Shown here: positions 1 to 8,460 of the stretch, piece by piece
Layout: each line of letters begins with the position of its first letter
Numbering within the stretch: the stretch's first letter is position 1
Assembly: GCA_965230215.1 (NCBI GenBank)
Contig: CBDDKN010000001.1
Coordinates: forward strand, 2,373,620-2,437,619
Reading direction: 5' to 3'
Source: RFSX01 sp965230215
GTDB lineage: Bacteria > Bacteroidota > Bacteroidia > Chitinophagales > Saprospiraceae
DNA: 64,000 nucleotides
Translations under genes and position numbers: made by a program
Notes under the pieces: generated by a model
Database searches by the model: none
What the model was told of the DNA's origin: nothing
Seen by the model: only the letters and a program-made list of their open reading frames with translations

Positions 1-297
1 CTCTTGCTCATCAAGGCCTTTTATGGTAAATGGTTTTTCTACTTCCCAGTGTGGCCAACCATCCTGATCGCGCCCTTCGAATCTGTAATATCCTTCATAT
101 TCCAATAAGGTACATGCTGCGATATGCATCAGGTCTCTTTTTTCTTCTTTGGTAAAATCTTTCTTGACCGTACCCAATTCCTGGACACCTATGAGAAACA
201 ATATGGATTTCATGTCAGGAAGTGTGTTCATCTTAAGAACATCCTTGACCTTATGTCTCACTTCTAGCCACGAAAAGTCTATCTGCCAATCTTCCAT
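1..297 (-). CDS. Conserved hypothetical protein (3' end outside window)
   Basis: The minus strand is open from ATG at 297 to the window edge, giving 99 residues without a stop. The N-terminus reads MEDWQIDFSWLEVRHKVKDV and the visible part is soluble, with no signal peptide or membrane segment and several Trp and aromatic residues. A stretch around residues 68-92 is rich in Tyr, Trp, Asp and Glu (EGYYRFEGRDQDGWPHWEVE). I recognise no domain; it resembles short conserved unknown proteins of Bacteroidota, but that is only an impression. It is transcribed in the same direction as the pseudouridine synthase and dnaB and lies 62 bases downstream of the former. No function is proposed. Confidence 0.7.
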   Translation of the reverse strand, partial: MEDWQIDFSWLEVRHKVKDVLKMNTLPDMKSILFLIGVQELGTVKKDFTKEEKRDLMHIAACTLLEYEGYYRFEGRDQDGWPHWEVEKPFTIKGLDEQE

Positions 298-359
298 AGA
301 AAAAATGCAAATATACTCAAGTTGACCACTAATTGCCGAATTAGAAAGTATGTGAAATA

Positions 360-1067
360 TCAGGAAAAGTGTTTAAGCATCACCACTTCCTTGTTTTTAA
401 GAAAGCGGCTCCACCCACGAGGTAAATCCTTTTTGGTAAGGCCAGCAAAATATACACGGTCAAGACGTATGACTTCATATCCAAAATGCTCAAATATCCG
501 GCGGATAATACGGTTCTTACCACTATGCAATTCTATGCCAATGTGATTGGGTGGCAATTCCTGGATATAACTGATGGTATCCACTTCCGCAAGGCCATCT
601 TCAAGCTGAATGCCTTTGGCTATAGCCTGGATATGCTCCTCTTCCAATGGTTTGTCCAGGACAGCTTCATATATCTTCTTAACCTTGCTGCTCGGGTGAG
701 ACAACTTCTGGATGAGCTCTCCATCATTGGTCAATAACAAAAGGCCGGTCGTGTTACGGTCAAGACGACCTACAGGGTATATTTTGGTATCTACCTTCTC
801 TTTGACGATATCCCATACCGTCTTTCTGCCCCGCTCATCTTCCATTGTGGTGATTACATTCTTTGGCTTGTTGAGCAACAAATAATACATCTCCTTGGCC
901 GGGATCACGGCTTTGCCCATATACTCGACCTTGTCATCATCTCCCACCATGTAAGATGGATTCTTTTCAACCTGTCCGTTTACTTTTATGTAACCGTTCT
1001 TGACAAGCTCGGCAGCCTTACGTCTGGAACAAATTCCGGAATGCGCAATGTATTTGTTAAGTCTCAT
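360..1067 (-). CDS. rRNA pseudouridine synthase, RsuA/RluB family
   Basis: 235 residues. Enzymes of this family isomerise a specific uridine in rRNA to pseudouridine in the cytoplasm. The N-terminal 60 residues form an S4 RNA-binding domain (MRLNKYIAHSGICSRRKAAE, with the usual VNG turn). The catalytic motif GRLDRNTTGLLLLTNDGE follows with Asp103 as the expected nucleophile. C-terminal family signatures LHSGKNRIIRRIFEHFGYEV and LDRVYFAGL are present. The length is normal for a short RluB/RsuA-type enzyme without the extended tail. Which rRNA position is modified (RluB, RluE or RsuA type) cannot be told from sequence alone. It lies 14 bases downstream of dnaB in the same direction, so the two may be co-transcribed. 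Confidence 0.9.
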   Translation of the reverse strand: MRLNKYIAHSGICSRRKAAELVKNGYIKVNGQVEKNPSYMVGDDDKVEYMGKAVIPAKEMYYLLLNKPKNVITTMEDERGRKTVWDIVKEKVDTKIYPVGRLDRNTTGLLLLTNDGELIQKLSHPSSKVKKIYEAVLDKPLEEEHIQAIAKGIQLEDGLAEVDTISYIQELPPNHIGIELHSGKNRIIRRIFEHFGYEVIRLDRVYFAGLTKKDLPRGWSRFLKNKEVVMLKHFS

Positions 1068-1081
1068 CTGATATGCTTTGA

Positions 1082-2578
1082 TCAGGCATCAAAAAAGATG
1101 TCTTCAGATTCATCATTGATCTTTGAAGGACGCGTTATGAAACTGTTGCCTCCATCACCAAAGATATCATCCTGCCCTGGTATATTTCTAAAACCAGCTG
1201 AATCATCCTCGATAAATTTGACATATTCTTTAAGGAAACGCAGATTGATCGTACCCAATGAACCATTCCTGTGCTTGGCAAGAATAATCTCAGCAACGTT
1301 ATCTGGCACATCTATGCTCTCGGCGAGATCATAATAATCAGGACGGTAAATAAATGTTACGATATCCGCATCCTGCTCAATCGCTCCAGATTCCCTGAGG
1401 TCAGATAGCTGAGGTCGCTTATCTCCACCCCTGGTCTCCACCGCACGACTCAACTGTGACAGTGCTATAACAGGAACCTTTAATTCTTTGGCCATTCCCT
1501 TCAGTGCTCTTGAGATTGATGAAATCTCCTGTTCCCTGTTCCCTTTCTTGGTCTTATCACCAGCACTCATCAACTGTAGGTAATCGATCACCACCAATGA
1601 GATGTCATGATTCTGTTTAAGTCGTCGACATTTGGCGCGGAGTTCAAATATGTTGATCGCCGGCGTGTCATCTATATAGATAGGCATCTTTGACAGCTTG
1701 TCAACTGCCTCATGAAGTGCCTGAAATTCTTCTTTGTTAAGATTGCCTTCCCTTAGTTTACTGGCAGGTATCATGGATTGCATGGAGATAAGTCTTTGAA
1801 CCAACTGATCGTCTGACATCTCCAGAGAGAAAATGGCTACACCTCTATCTGCGCCAGCGGCATTATTGGCCAGTGACAATGTAAATGCTGTCTTACCCAT
1901 ACCCGGCCTGGCCGCAATAATGACCAAATCAGATTCTTGCCATCCGTTAGTTATCTTATCAAGTTCTCCGAATCCTGTGGTTACCCCGGTCAGACCATCC
2001 TCTCGTTGTGAAAGCAATTCTATATTTTTCGCTACCCTGGCAGCTACCGCACTTACAGATTGATATCCTGTATTCAGGTTTTGATCTGTAATATCATATA
2101 GCCCCTGCTCCGCTTCATCCATCATTTCGAGGACGTCTTTGGTATCCTCATAGGCATCCTTAATGGTACGCGTTGATACTTCTATAAGTGCTCTCTGAAT
2201 ATATTTCTGAATTATAATCTGGGCATGATATTCTATGTTGGCCGCTGAAGCCACTTTATTGGTAAGATCCATCAGATAATTGACGCCACCAACCTCATCA
2301 AGCTTTCCGTTCTTTCGCAACTCCTCGTGAACTGTAAGAATATCGATTGGCTTTGAATTGGCAAACAAATCCTTCATTACTGTGAATATCTCCTGATGCG
2401 CAGGAAGATAGAAACTATCAGATCTTAGCTTTTCAACAATTACCGAGAATGCGCCTTTATCCAACATAGCAGCACCCAGAACAGCTTCTTCAAGCTCTGT
2501 TGCCTGTGGCATGACCCTGCCATACATCAGCTGGTCCACGCCTTCATCTCTTCCCTTCTTGTATCTTTCCTTAGCCAT
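1082..2578 (-). CDS. dnaB: Replicative DNA helicase DnaB
   Basis: 498 residues from the ATG that gives MAKERYKKGRDEG; a TTG four codons upstream (2590) is possible but less likely. DnaB is the hexameric ATP-driven helicase that unwinds DNA at the replication fork. The N-terminal domain (residues 20-180) contains the family start PQATELEEAVLGAAMLD. The RecA-like motor domain has Walker A ARPGMGKTAF near residue 225, the SLEM motif, Walker B-like LVVIDYLQLM, and the late motifs SQLSRAVE and LSDLRESGAIEQDADIV. No intein is visible. The upstream 234-base gap holds three copies of TGTTGATAA and a long palindrome, described separately. Confidence 0.97.
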   Translation of the reverse strand: MAKERYKKGRDEGVDQLMYGRVMPQATELEEAVLGAAMLDKGAFSVIVEKLRSDSFYLPAHQEIFTVMKDLFANSKPIDILTVHEELRKNGKLDEVGGVNYLMDLTNKVASAANIEYHAQIIIQKYIQRALIEVSTRTIKDAYEDTKDVLEMMDEAEQGLYDITDQNLNTGYQSVSAVAARVAKNIELLSQREDGLTGVTTGFGELDKITNGWQESDLVIIAARPGMGKTAFTLSLANNAAGADRGVAIFSLEMSDDQLVQRLISMQSMIPASKLREGNLNKEEFQALHEAVDKLSKMPIYIDDTPAINIFELRAKCRRLKQNHDISLVVIDYLQLMSAGDKTKKGNREQEISSISRALKGMAKELKVPVIALSQLSRAVETRGGDKRPQLSDLRESGAIEQDADIVTFIYRPDYYDLAESIDVPDNVAEIILAKHRNGSLGTINLRFLKEYVKFIEDDSAGFRNIPGQDDIFGDGGNSFITRPSKINDESEDIFFDA

Positions 2579-2590
2579 TATGGAGTGCAA

Positions 2591-2824
2591 TTTTCACAAA
2601 GGTAAACATTAGCATATTTATTCATATATGCCCAACACCAAGCCAATTCTTTAAATGTTGATAACCGATAAACCAATTGTTGATAAGTCAGCAATTATGT
2701 TTATTTCTATTATAGATTCTAAGAACTATAACTCTTAATTAAAGAGTTATCCTATTTAGTAAGACCTACACGCTTTGAAAAGAAAGTTTGGTATTGTTGA
2801 TAAAATACATAAGCAGAATATGGC
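2591..2824. promoter_or_regulatory. Upstream region of dnaB with DnaA-box-like sites and a palindrome
   Basis: AT-rich gap with no gene. The nonamer TGTTGATAA (reverse complement TTATCAACA, one base from the classical DnaA box TTATCCACA) occurs at 2656-2664, 2678-2686 and 2795-2803, always in the same orientation. A perfect 9-bp inverted repeat, ATAACTCTT and AAGAGTTAT around a 5-base loop, lies at 2728-2750. This suggests DnaA or another factor controlling dnaB; role inferred only. Confidence 0.45.
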
Positions 2825-3484
2825 CTATGTTCTTCCAACCTGATTCAACTTTTCAGTGATCTTTTCGATCAGTATTTTCTGTTGCTCAATTTCAATTCTC
2901 GTATCCTCCTGATCGTTTAGATTCTGCTCTATGTCTTTTTCTGCCTTCAGGATCTTTTCCTTATAGTCTTCAATATCCTGATGCAGATTTTCATTCTTCT
3001 TAATCAACTTAGAAAGGTCCTTTTCAAATCCGCCAAGGTCCTTTTCCATGTCTTCGATTTCTTTTCTAAGCATCTCTCTGTGTACCTCATAATAGATTTC
3101 CATACAAAGGTCCTCTATAGATTCGGCGGCATCTTTATCATTATAAGACGAAAGAAATTTCTGTCCATCATCGAAGAATAAATAAGTCGTGACCAGATTC
3201 TTTCCTTCATCGACTTTATAGTAAACCGATAATGGATTAGAGCTTATCCTGCTGATATTGCATGATTCGCAATTCCATTCTTTGGCTTTGCGGTTACGCT
3301 TAACTTTTCCGTATTGCTTGATCGTATTCTCAACAACATTTTCAACGATCTTCTTGTCCGCCTTATCATGGTCCATCATAAAACCATATTGCTCTCCAAG
3401 ACTCAGATCATAAGTACCTTCTTTGACCTGGGCATTGATACTCATTGATAGGGCTAAACAAAATATTAGGAAGGGGGTTCTCAT
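2825..3484 (-). CDS. Secreted coiled-coil protein of unknown function
   Basis: 219 residues beginning with a signal peptide (MRTPFLIFCLALSMSINAQ, cleavage probably after NAQ). The middle (residues 20-130) is a small domain with the pair CESC at about 71-74, which could be a disulfide or metal site. The C-terminal 80 residues are strongly heptad-like, rich in Glu, Lys, Leu and Ile, and should form one long coiled coil. I recognise no family. It probably acts in the periplasm or at the outer membrane. Its 5' side faces the divergent ABC transporter genes across about 230 bases; downstream is the regulatory gap in front of dnaB. Confidence 0.75.
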   Translation of the reverse strand: MRTPFLIFCLALSMSINAQVKEGTYDLSLGEQYGFMMDHDKADKKIVENVVENTIKQYGKVKRNRKAKEWNCESCNISRISSNPLSVYYKVDEGKNLVTTYLFFDDGQKFLSSYNDKDAAESIEDLCMEIYYEVHREMLRKEIEDMEKDLGGFEKDLSKLIKKNENLHQDIEDYKEKILKAEKDIEQNLNDQEDTRIEIEQQKILIEKITEKLNQVGRT

Positions 3485-3716
3485 AGTGTGATTTTGTTAT
3501 AAATTAATAATTCATGGGTAACTGAATACTCAGTACTTGTTCAAAACATCGTCGAGCATCAGAATAGTTCCGCCAAGAAAATAATCATGCTCGTCTATTA
3601 GAATTCAAGTACGGGAATTAATCAATCATTTTCAAATGTTGAATCCCATGTAAATCGATTTAAAGATAAATTGAGCATCTTAGCAAATATTTAAAAACTA
3701 ATCATACAATCAGAAT
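3485..3716. other. Divergent intergenic region
   Basis: 232 AT-rich bases between the divergent coiled-coil protein and ABC ATPase genes. It must carry both promoters. I see no RNA gene, strong hairpin or repeat; no clean TAnnTTTG box was found. Confidence 0.4.
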
Positions 3717-4607
3717 ATGGCCATTCTTTCCTTGCGCAACGTAGTTAAACAATACAGCAAACACACTGCTGTAGATCATGTAAGCTTTGACGTAGAAAAA
3801 CAAAAAATATTTGGTCTCCTGGGACCAAATGGTGCTGGAAAAACCTCATTGATTCGAATCATCACCACCATTACCGGGGCTGATGAAGGTGAAGTTTTTA
3901 TCGATGGAGAAAAACTGAACATGAATCATCCACATCACATTGGCTACATGCCAGAAGAAAGAGGACTTTATAAAAAGATGAAAGTGGGTGAGCAATTGAT
4001 GTACCTGGCACAACTCAAAGGTCTCGACACGAAAGAAGCAAAACAAAAAATTATGTTTTGGCTTGAAAAATTCGATATCAAGGATTGGTGGGGTAAAAAA
4101 GTGGAAGAGCTGTCAAAAGGTATGCAACAAAAGATTCAATTCATAGCTACCGTAGTTCATGAACCCAAGCTCATCATCCTGGATGAACCCTTCTCAGGTC
4201 TCGATCCCATCAACACCAACTTGATCAAAGAAGAGATAGCCAAGCTGAAAGAGAATGGTACCAGCGTCATATTTTCCACACACAGAATGGAGCAGGTTGA
4301 AGAGATTTGTGAAGAGATCGTACTTATCAATAATGGCAAAGTTGTTCTCCAGGGAAATGTACACGATATCAAACAAGAGTTTAAAGAGAACAAATACAAA
4401 ATAGATTTTGAAGGGGATGTGCCCGACTTTGGCAATTACAAAGTTGTTGAACAGAATTCACATTCTGTAACCATCCAACTCGATGAAGGGGAAGAAGGCA
4501 ATGACCTGCTCAGATATGCTGTACAGTCTGGCACCCATATCACTGGCTTCAATGAACTCCTCCCAAGCCTCAATCAAATATTTATCAAGAAAGTAGAGAA
4601 TAATTAA
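3717..4607 (+). CDS. ABC transporter ATP-binding protein (NatA-like)
   Basis: 296 residues. It hydrolyses ATP to power the membrane partner encoded just downstream. Visible motifs are Walker A GPNGAGKTSL near residue 38, signature ELSKGMQQKIQ near residue 130, Walker B LIILDEPFSGLDP near residue 153, and the switch His in STHRMEQ. A roughly 80-residue C-terminal extension follows, as in the NatA/CcmA/ABC-2 drug or sodium exporter ATPases. The partner permease starts 23 bases after the stop, so the two form an operon. Substrate unknown; NatAB-type Na+ efflux is a family association rather than evidence. Confidence 0.93.
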   Translation: MAILSLRNVVKQYSKHTAVDHVSFDVEKQKIFGLLGPNGAGKTSLIRIITTITGADEGEVFIDGEKLNMNHPHHIGYMPEERGLYKKMKVGEQLMYLAQLKGLDTKEAKQKIMFWLEKFDIKDWWGKKVEELSKGMQQKIQFIATVVHEPKLIILDEPFSGLDPINTNLIKEEIAKLKENGTSVIFSTHRMEQVEEICEEIVLINNGKVVLQGNVHDIKQEFKENKYKIDFEGDVPDFGNYKVVEQNSHSVTIQLDEGEEGNDLLRYAVQSGTHITGFNELLPSLNQIFIKKVENN

Positions 4608-4630
4608 TATCCATTATAAGCTTAATTAAG

Positions 4631-5980
4631 ATGAACAAACTCTGGTTAATAATTAAAAGAGAATACCTCGTACGTGTCAAAAAGAAAAGTTTTATCATAA
4701 CCACTTTGCTGACACCCATAGGTATCGGATTGCTCGTCGTCCTATCGGCCTACCTAACTGCCAAAGGTGGTCAAGCGAGTAAGAATGTATTGGTAAAAGA
4801 TGACTCGGGTATCTTCAGCGAAGCCAAGGTGCAATCCAAATTGTTCAGCTACGATTTCAGCAAGGCTCCATTGGATAAATTGAAGGAAGACTATAAAGAA
4901 CAGTCGTATGACCTGTTGGTCTACATTCCTGAGTTTACCGACCTCAGCGAGACAAAGCACGAGGTGGAATACTACAGTCAGGAAAAACTGAGTATTTCGA
5001 CCATAGAAAGTATAGAAAGCAAAATCGGATCTGCTTTTAAAGAATATAAAATAAGTCAATCTGGTATCGGTCGAGATGTTTATGATAGCTTCAGAATGAA
5101 TATCGAGCTTGAAAACGGGGCTTCCGGTGCGGATAAAGATGGCAATGAAAAATCGGGAGAAGACACTTCAAGCAAGCTCTCCATTCTCATCGGAACTCTG
5201 TTGGGTGGATTGATGGGTTTTATCATGTACCTGGTCATCTTTATCTACGGTAGCATGGTCATGAGAAGTGTGATGGAAGAAAAGATCAATAGAATTGTTG
5301 AGGTCATCATTTCTTCAGTTAAGCCCACTCAACTGATGTTGGGAAAAGTACTTGGCGTTGGTGGTGTTGGATTAACACAACTTGCTATCTGGTTGATACT
5401 TATTCCTACTGTGGTAATTGGTGCAGGCCTCATTGTTGGTGGTGGAGCCGATCCGGCAACACTGCAAGAGCTTTCCAATCAGGCTGGAAATATCCCAACT
5501 GAAGACCTTAACAATTTCGAATTTAATAATGTCATACGTGAATTAACCAATATGAATTGGTGGTTGATCATTCCTGTATTTGTTCTCTTCTTCTTTGGAG
5601 GTTACTTCATATACTCTTCCCTATTTGCAGCCGTAGGATCTGCTATGGGTGATGATATGGGAGAAGGTCAACAGTTGATGCTGCCGATTATGCTTCCAGT
5701 CATCCTGGCATTCATCATGATGCAAGGCACGCTTCAAAACCCGAATGGTGGTATGGCTATCTTCGGATCCTTATTCCCGCTTACTTCACCTATTATCATG
5801 CCGTCAAGATTGGCATTTGATCCTCCGATCTGGCAGGTTGGTTTGTCGATTATCCTTATGCTTTTATCATGCTGGTTCTTTGCATGGTTGGCTGGGCGTA
5901 TCTACAGAGTAGGCATTCTTATGTACGGTAAGAAAATTACATTTAAGGAGTTGGGTAAGTGGATCATGTACAAAGGATAA
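4631..5980 (+). CDS. ABC-2 type transporter permease (NatB-like)
   Basis: 449 residues. The first transmembrane helix spans about residues 20-44 (after the basic start MNKLWLIIKREYLVRVKKKS). A large extracytoplasmic domain follows (about 45-185), ending in a polar linker. Five or more further helices are grouped at about 187-430 with the ABC-2 motif EEKINRIVEVIISSVKPTQLMLGK. This is the usual architecture of NatB-type export permeases. It pairs with the preceding ATPase. The stop codon TAA is followed after one codon, in the same frame, by the TTG start of the next gene. Confidence 0.93.
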   Translation: MNKLWLIIKREYLVRVKKKSFIITTLLTPIGIGLLVVLSAYLTAKGGQASKNVLVKDDSGIFSEAKVQSKLFSYDFSKAPLDKLKEDYKEQSYDLLVYIPEFTDLSETKHEVEYYSQEKLSISTIESIESKIGSAFKEYKISQSGIGRDVYDSFRMNIELENGASGADKDGNEKSGEDTSSKLSILIGTLLGGLMGFIMYLVIFIYGSMVMRSVMEEKINRIVEVIISSVKPTQLMLGKVLGVGGVGLTQLAIWLILIPTVVIGAGLIVGGGADPATLQELSNQAGNIPTEDLNNFEFNNVIRELTNMNWWLIIPVFVLFFFGGYFIYSSLFAAVGSAMGDDMGEGQQLMLPIMLPVILAFIMMQGTLQNPNGGMAIFGSLFPLTSPIIMPSRLAFDPPIWQVGLSIILMLLSCWFFAWLAGRIYRVGILMYGKKITFKELGKWIMYKG

Positions 5981-5983
5981 GAT

Positions 5984-6481
5984 TTGGAATTTAATCTTTA
6001 CTCCATATCAAAAAAGGGATGGTTGTTCCCAAAATATCTCATCGAATCTGATGGCCAACTTCTGTATACAGTTAAGGCCAGAGGCGTCGGTCCATGGAGA
6101 ACACATGTCTTTTTCAACAGCTTAGGCAATGCCTATCTTGAAATTAAGCGGAAAGCCAGCTTGTTCAAATACAAGTTTGAAATCCTTAAGAATGGGGTGC
6201 ACTTCGCTTTTATAAGCCAGGTTAAAAAGGCTTCATTTAAGAATAGTTTTGAGATTGACAGCTACAGGCATCTCTATTTTGTAGAAGGTAGTTTTGCCAT
6301 GCGTGAATTTACAGTTCATGATGCACACGAAGAGATAGCCAAAATCTCAAGAAAGCCAATGAAGAAAAAAGATCAATATGGTATCGCCATGAAAGGACAT
6401 GCCGATGAGGATATCATATTGAGTCTTGCCATTTGTATGGAAATCGTACGCAGACTTAAAAGAGCTAGGAAATCGGGCTAA
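5984..6481 (+). CDS. Small conserved protein in ABC exporter operon (TTG start)
   Basis: 165 residues of unknown function. The frame is the same as that of the permease: after the permease TAA (5978-5980) comes one GAT codon, then TTG at 5984, the only early start candidate since no ATG occurs in the first 90 codons. The protein is soluble and basic, rich in beta-prone aromatic stretches (SKKGWLFPKYLIESDGQLLY), and resembles the tubby/LURP-like or 'phospholipid scramblase-like' small folds only loosely. The end is strongly basic (RRLKRARKSG). Position implies co-transcription and translational coupling with the exporter. Function not assigned. Confidence 0.7.
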   Translation: MEFNLYSISKKGWLFPKYLIESDGQLLYTVKARGVGPWRTHVFFNSLGNAYLEIKRKASLFKYKFEILKNGVHFAFISQVKKASFKNSFEIDSYRHLYFVEGSFAMREFTVHDAHEEIAKISRKPMKKKDQYGIAMKGHADEDIILSLAICMEIVRRLKRARKSG

Positions 6482-6575
6482 CTAAGGCATAACTTGTCAG
6501 TAGGGGCCAGCTAATGAGCTACACGCCATTTTACCCCTAAGCAAATACTATAATAGGCTGATAGAAAAAGCAGCC

Positions 6576-7682
6576 TTAGACCTCAAACTCTATTTCTAGT
6601 GTTGCGGTCTTGGCTCTCGCCTGACAAGTCAACACATATCCATTCTTAATCTCATCTTCATCCAAAGCAAAACAGGCATCCATTTCTACTTCTCCTTCCT
6701 TCACCTTTGCCACGCAGGTTGAACATGCACCACTCGTGCAAGAATAAGGCGCATCTTTCCCTTCATCCATCAAAGCCTCAAGAACAGTCTTGTCTCCAGG
6801 TATTTCAACCTCGAAAGTTTCACCATTCAATGTCACTTTAGCCTGACAACTTCCTCCTGATTCAGCCACTGCTTTTTTTGTTTCACCAAGATCTGCGGTA
6901 GTAAAGTATTCTTTATGTATCTGACCATCACCAGCTCCTCGGTTGCGGAGGAATTGTTCTGTCGTTTCAATCAATCCACCCGGACCACACAGATAATAAT
7001 GCTCATCTTTACTTACAGGCTCATGATCATCAAAGAATCGCTGAAGCTTACTGCCATCAAGCCTTCCTTGCCAGCCCGTCCATGAACTTGTAGATCCTCC
7101 GAAAAGACCTTTAAGTCCACCGGCTTTTTGTTTATGTGGTTGAGATAGGTTGTGTCTCACAAAAAACTGTCCAGCATACTTATCTTCCATTTGCTCTATC
7201 TCCTTTTCGAAGATGATCGAAGACTCATTGCGATTACAATAAAGAAGATAAACTCTGCTTAACGGTTCACTCTCCAGTGCTGTCTTCATCATAGCCATTA
7301 CAGGTGTGATTCCCGATCCACCAGCGATAAAGTAATGATCTCTGGTTAGATCCTGATGCGGCTCTAAAATAAATTTGCCCTCTGGAACCATTACTTCCAT
7401 GCTGTCACCCTTGTTAACATTATCGATAAGGTAGTTGGAGACCTTTCCTCCTTTAAGTCTCTTTACTGTACATCCAAACTTGTTCTCATGAGGTGCGGTG
7501 AAGATAGAATAGGCTCTTCTAAGCTCTTCTCCATTCACAGAAACCTTTAATGTGAGGTATTGCCCAGCCGTGTATTTGTAATCATTGGCCAGGTTTTCTG
7601 GGATCTCAAAAAGGAAGGACGCACTGTCTTCAGTTTCAGCAACTTTATCGACAACACGCAGACTGTTAAATTGTATAGACAT
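6576..7682 (-). CDS. PaaE-like ferredoxin/flavin reductase with 2Fe-2S domain
   Basis: 368 residues from the ATG giving MSIQFNSLRVVDKVAE; the frame is open a few codons further upstream but that start is unlikely. Domains in order: FAD-binding beta-barrel (about 1-105, with RAYSIFTAP as the flavin-binding RxYS motif), NAD(P)-binding domain (about 110-260, GGSGITPVMAM and YLCGPGGLI), and plant-type ferredoxin (about 280-368). The cluster ligands are seen in CTSGACSTC plus a later Cys in VLTCQAR. It resembles PaaE, the reductase of phenylacetyl-CoA epoxidase, but no other paa gene is nearby, so the partner is unknown. A Gly/Ser-rich insert (GGLKGLFGGSTSSW) sits inside the NAD domain. Cytoplasmic. 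Confidence 0.88.
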   Translation of the reverse strand: MSIQFNSLRVVDKVAETEDSASFLFEIPENLANDYKYTAGQYLTLKVSVNGEELRRAYSIFTAPHENKFGCTVKRLKGGKVSNYLIDNVNKGDSMEVMVPEGKFILEPHQDLTRDHYFIAGGSGITPVMAMMKTALESEPLSRVYLLYCNRNESSIIFEKEIEQMEDKYAGQFFVRHNLSQPHKQKAGGLKGLFGGSTSSWTGWQGRLDGSKLQRFFDDHEPVSKDEHYYLCGPGGLIETTEQFLRNRGAGDGQIHKEYFTTADLGETKKAVAESGGSCQAKVTLNGETFEVEIPGDKTVLEALMDEGKDAPYSCTSGACSTCVAKVKEGEVEMDACFALDEDEIKNGYVLTCQARAKTATLEIEFEV

Positions 7683-7760
7683 GACAGCTATTTTTTTGAA
7701 GCACAAATGTAAATTAAAATATCAAATCAGGGATTTGACAGTCAAAATAACAGCTGAAAT

Positions 7761-7796
7761 AAAAAAGGGTTTTGTTTTCACAAAACCCTTTTAATT
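7761..7796 (-). terminator. Intrinsic terminator after tlpA-like gene
   Basis: Perfect 12-bp stem AAAAGGGTTTTG (7763-7774) with CAAAACCCTTTT (7781-7792) and a 6-base loop. Read on the minus strand it lies 15 bases after the thioredoxin gene and runs into a T-rich tract. Confidence 0.85.
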
Positions 7797-7810
7797 ATCA
7801 AGTTTGATTC

Positions 7811-8308
7811 TTATTTGATTTTCTTGATTTCATCCTCAAGTTCATATTCATCACCTGGAGAATATCCAGTGTGTGTATAAACGATCTCTCCGTTTTTATC
7901 TACAAGGAAAGTCTGAGGTACGGTTTGGAAGTTTAACGCTTTTTGCAATTCGCGCTTTACATCCGCAAGTATGGTATACTCCCAACCCTTGGTTTCTACA
8001 AGAGCAGGTACTTTTGCCAAAGATCTTGCATCATCAATTGTGATGGCCAATAATTGAACATCATACTCGTCTTGCCATTCTTCATAAAACTCAGAAATAG
8101 CATCAAGTTCTCTTTTACAAGGGCTACACCATGTTGCCCAAAAACTCATGATTGTCACTTTTTCGTTTCCTATATAATCTTTGATATTGACAGTTTTTCC
8201 GTCAAGCGTCTTAAGATCTACACTTGGAATAGTGCTGGCAGGAGCTTCAAATGCGCTTACTGTCAAAAAAGTGGCTAATAAAACTGCAGTAAATGTGAAT
8301 AATTTCAT
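7811..8308 (-). CDS. TlpA-family thiol-disulfide oxidoreductase, exported
   Basis: 165 residues from the ATG giving MKLFTFTAVLLATFLTVSAF, a clear signal peptide; a start nine codons upstream would bury it. The mature part is a TlpA/ResA-like thioredoxin fold with catalytic motif WCSPC in SFWATWCSPCKREL, followed by the cis-Pro region TVPQTFLVDKNGEIV. Such proteins reduce disulfides in the periplasm, for example in cytochrome c maturation or oxidative stress. No cytochrome gene is adjacent. The C-terminus is acidic and Lys-rich (YELEDEIKKIK). Stand-alone transcription is likely because a terminator follows and the upstream neighbour is divergent. Confidence 0.9.
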   Translation of the reverse strand: MKLFTFTAVLLATFLTVSAFEAPASTIPSVDLKTLDGKTVNIKDYIGNEKVTIMSFWATWCSPCKRELDAISEFYEEWQDEYDVQLLAITIDDARSLAKVPALVETKGWEYTILADVKRELQKALNFQTVPQTFLVDKNGEIVYTHTGYSPGDEYELEDEIKKIK

Positions 8309-8460
8309 TGTTGTGGATTTAATTTCGAAAGTCAATCTATTAATTTTATGCGAATGTAATAAAGTTTTTAAAACATAATTAACTCAGTTTTAACGGAGTA
8401 GCTGAGCAATTAACCATTCGTTATCACATTAAAGGCGGTTAAAGTCGACTACACAATTAA

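Noticed and set aside
2591..2824. Full chromosomal origin of replication
   Set aside because: Only three near-boxes, no AT-rich unwinding element clearly placed, no dnaA or divergent gene pair; kept only as a possible DnaA-controlled site.
6576..7682. Assignment of the flavo-iron-sulfur reductase as part of a phenylacetate pathway
   Set aside because: No other paa gene is in the window; only family resemblance to PaaE supports it.
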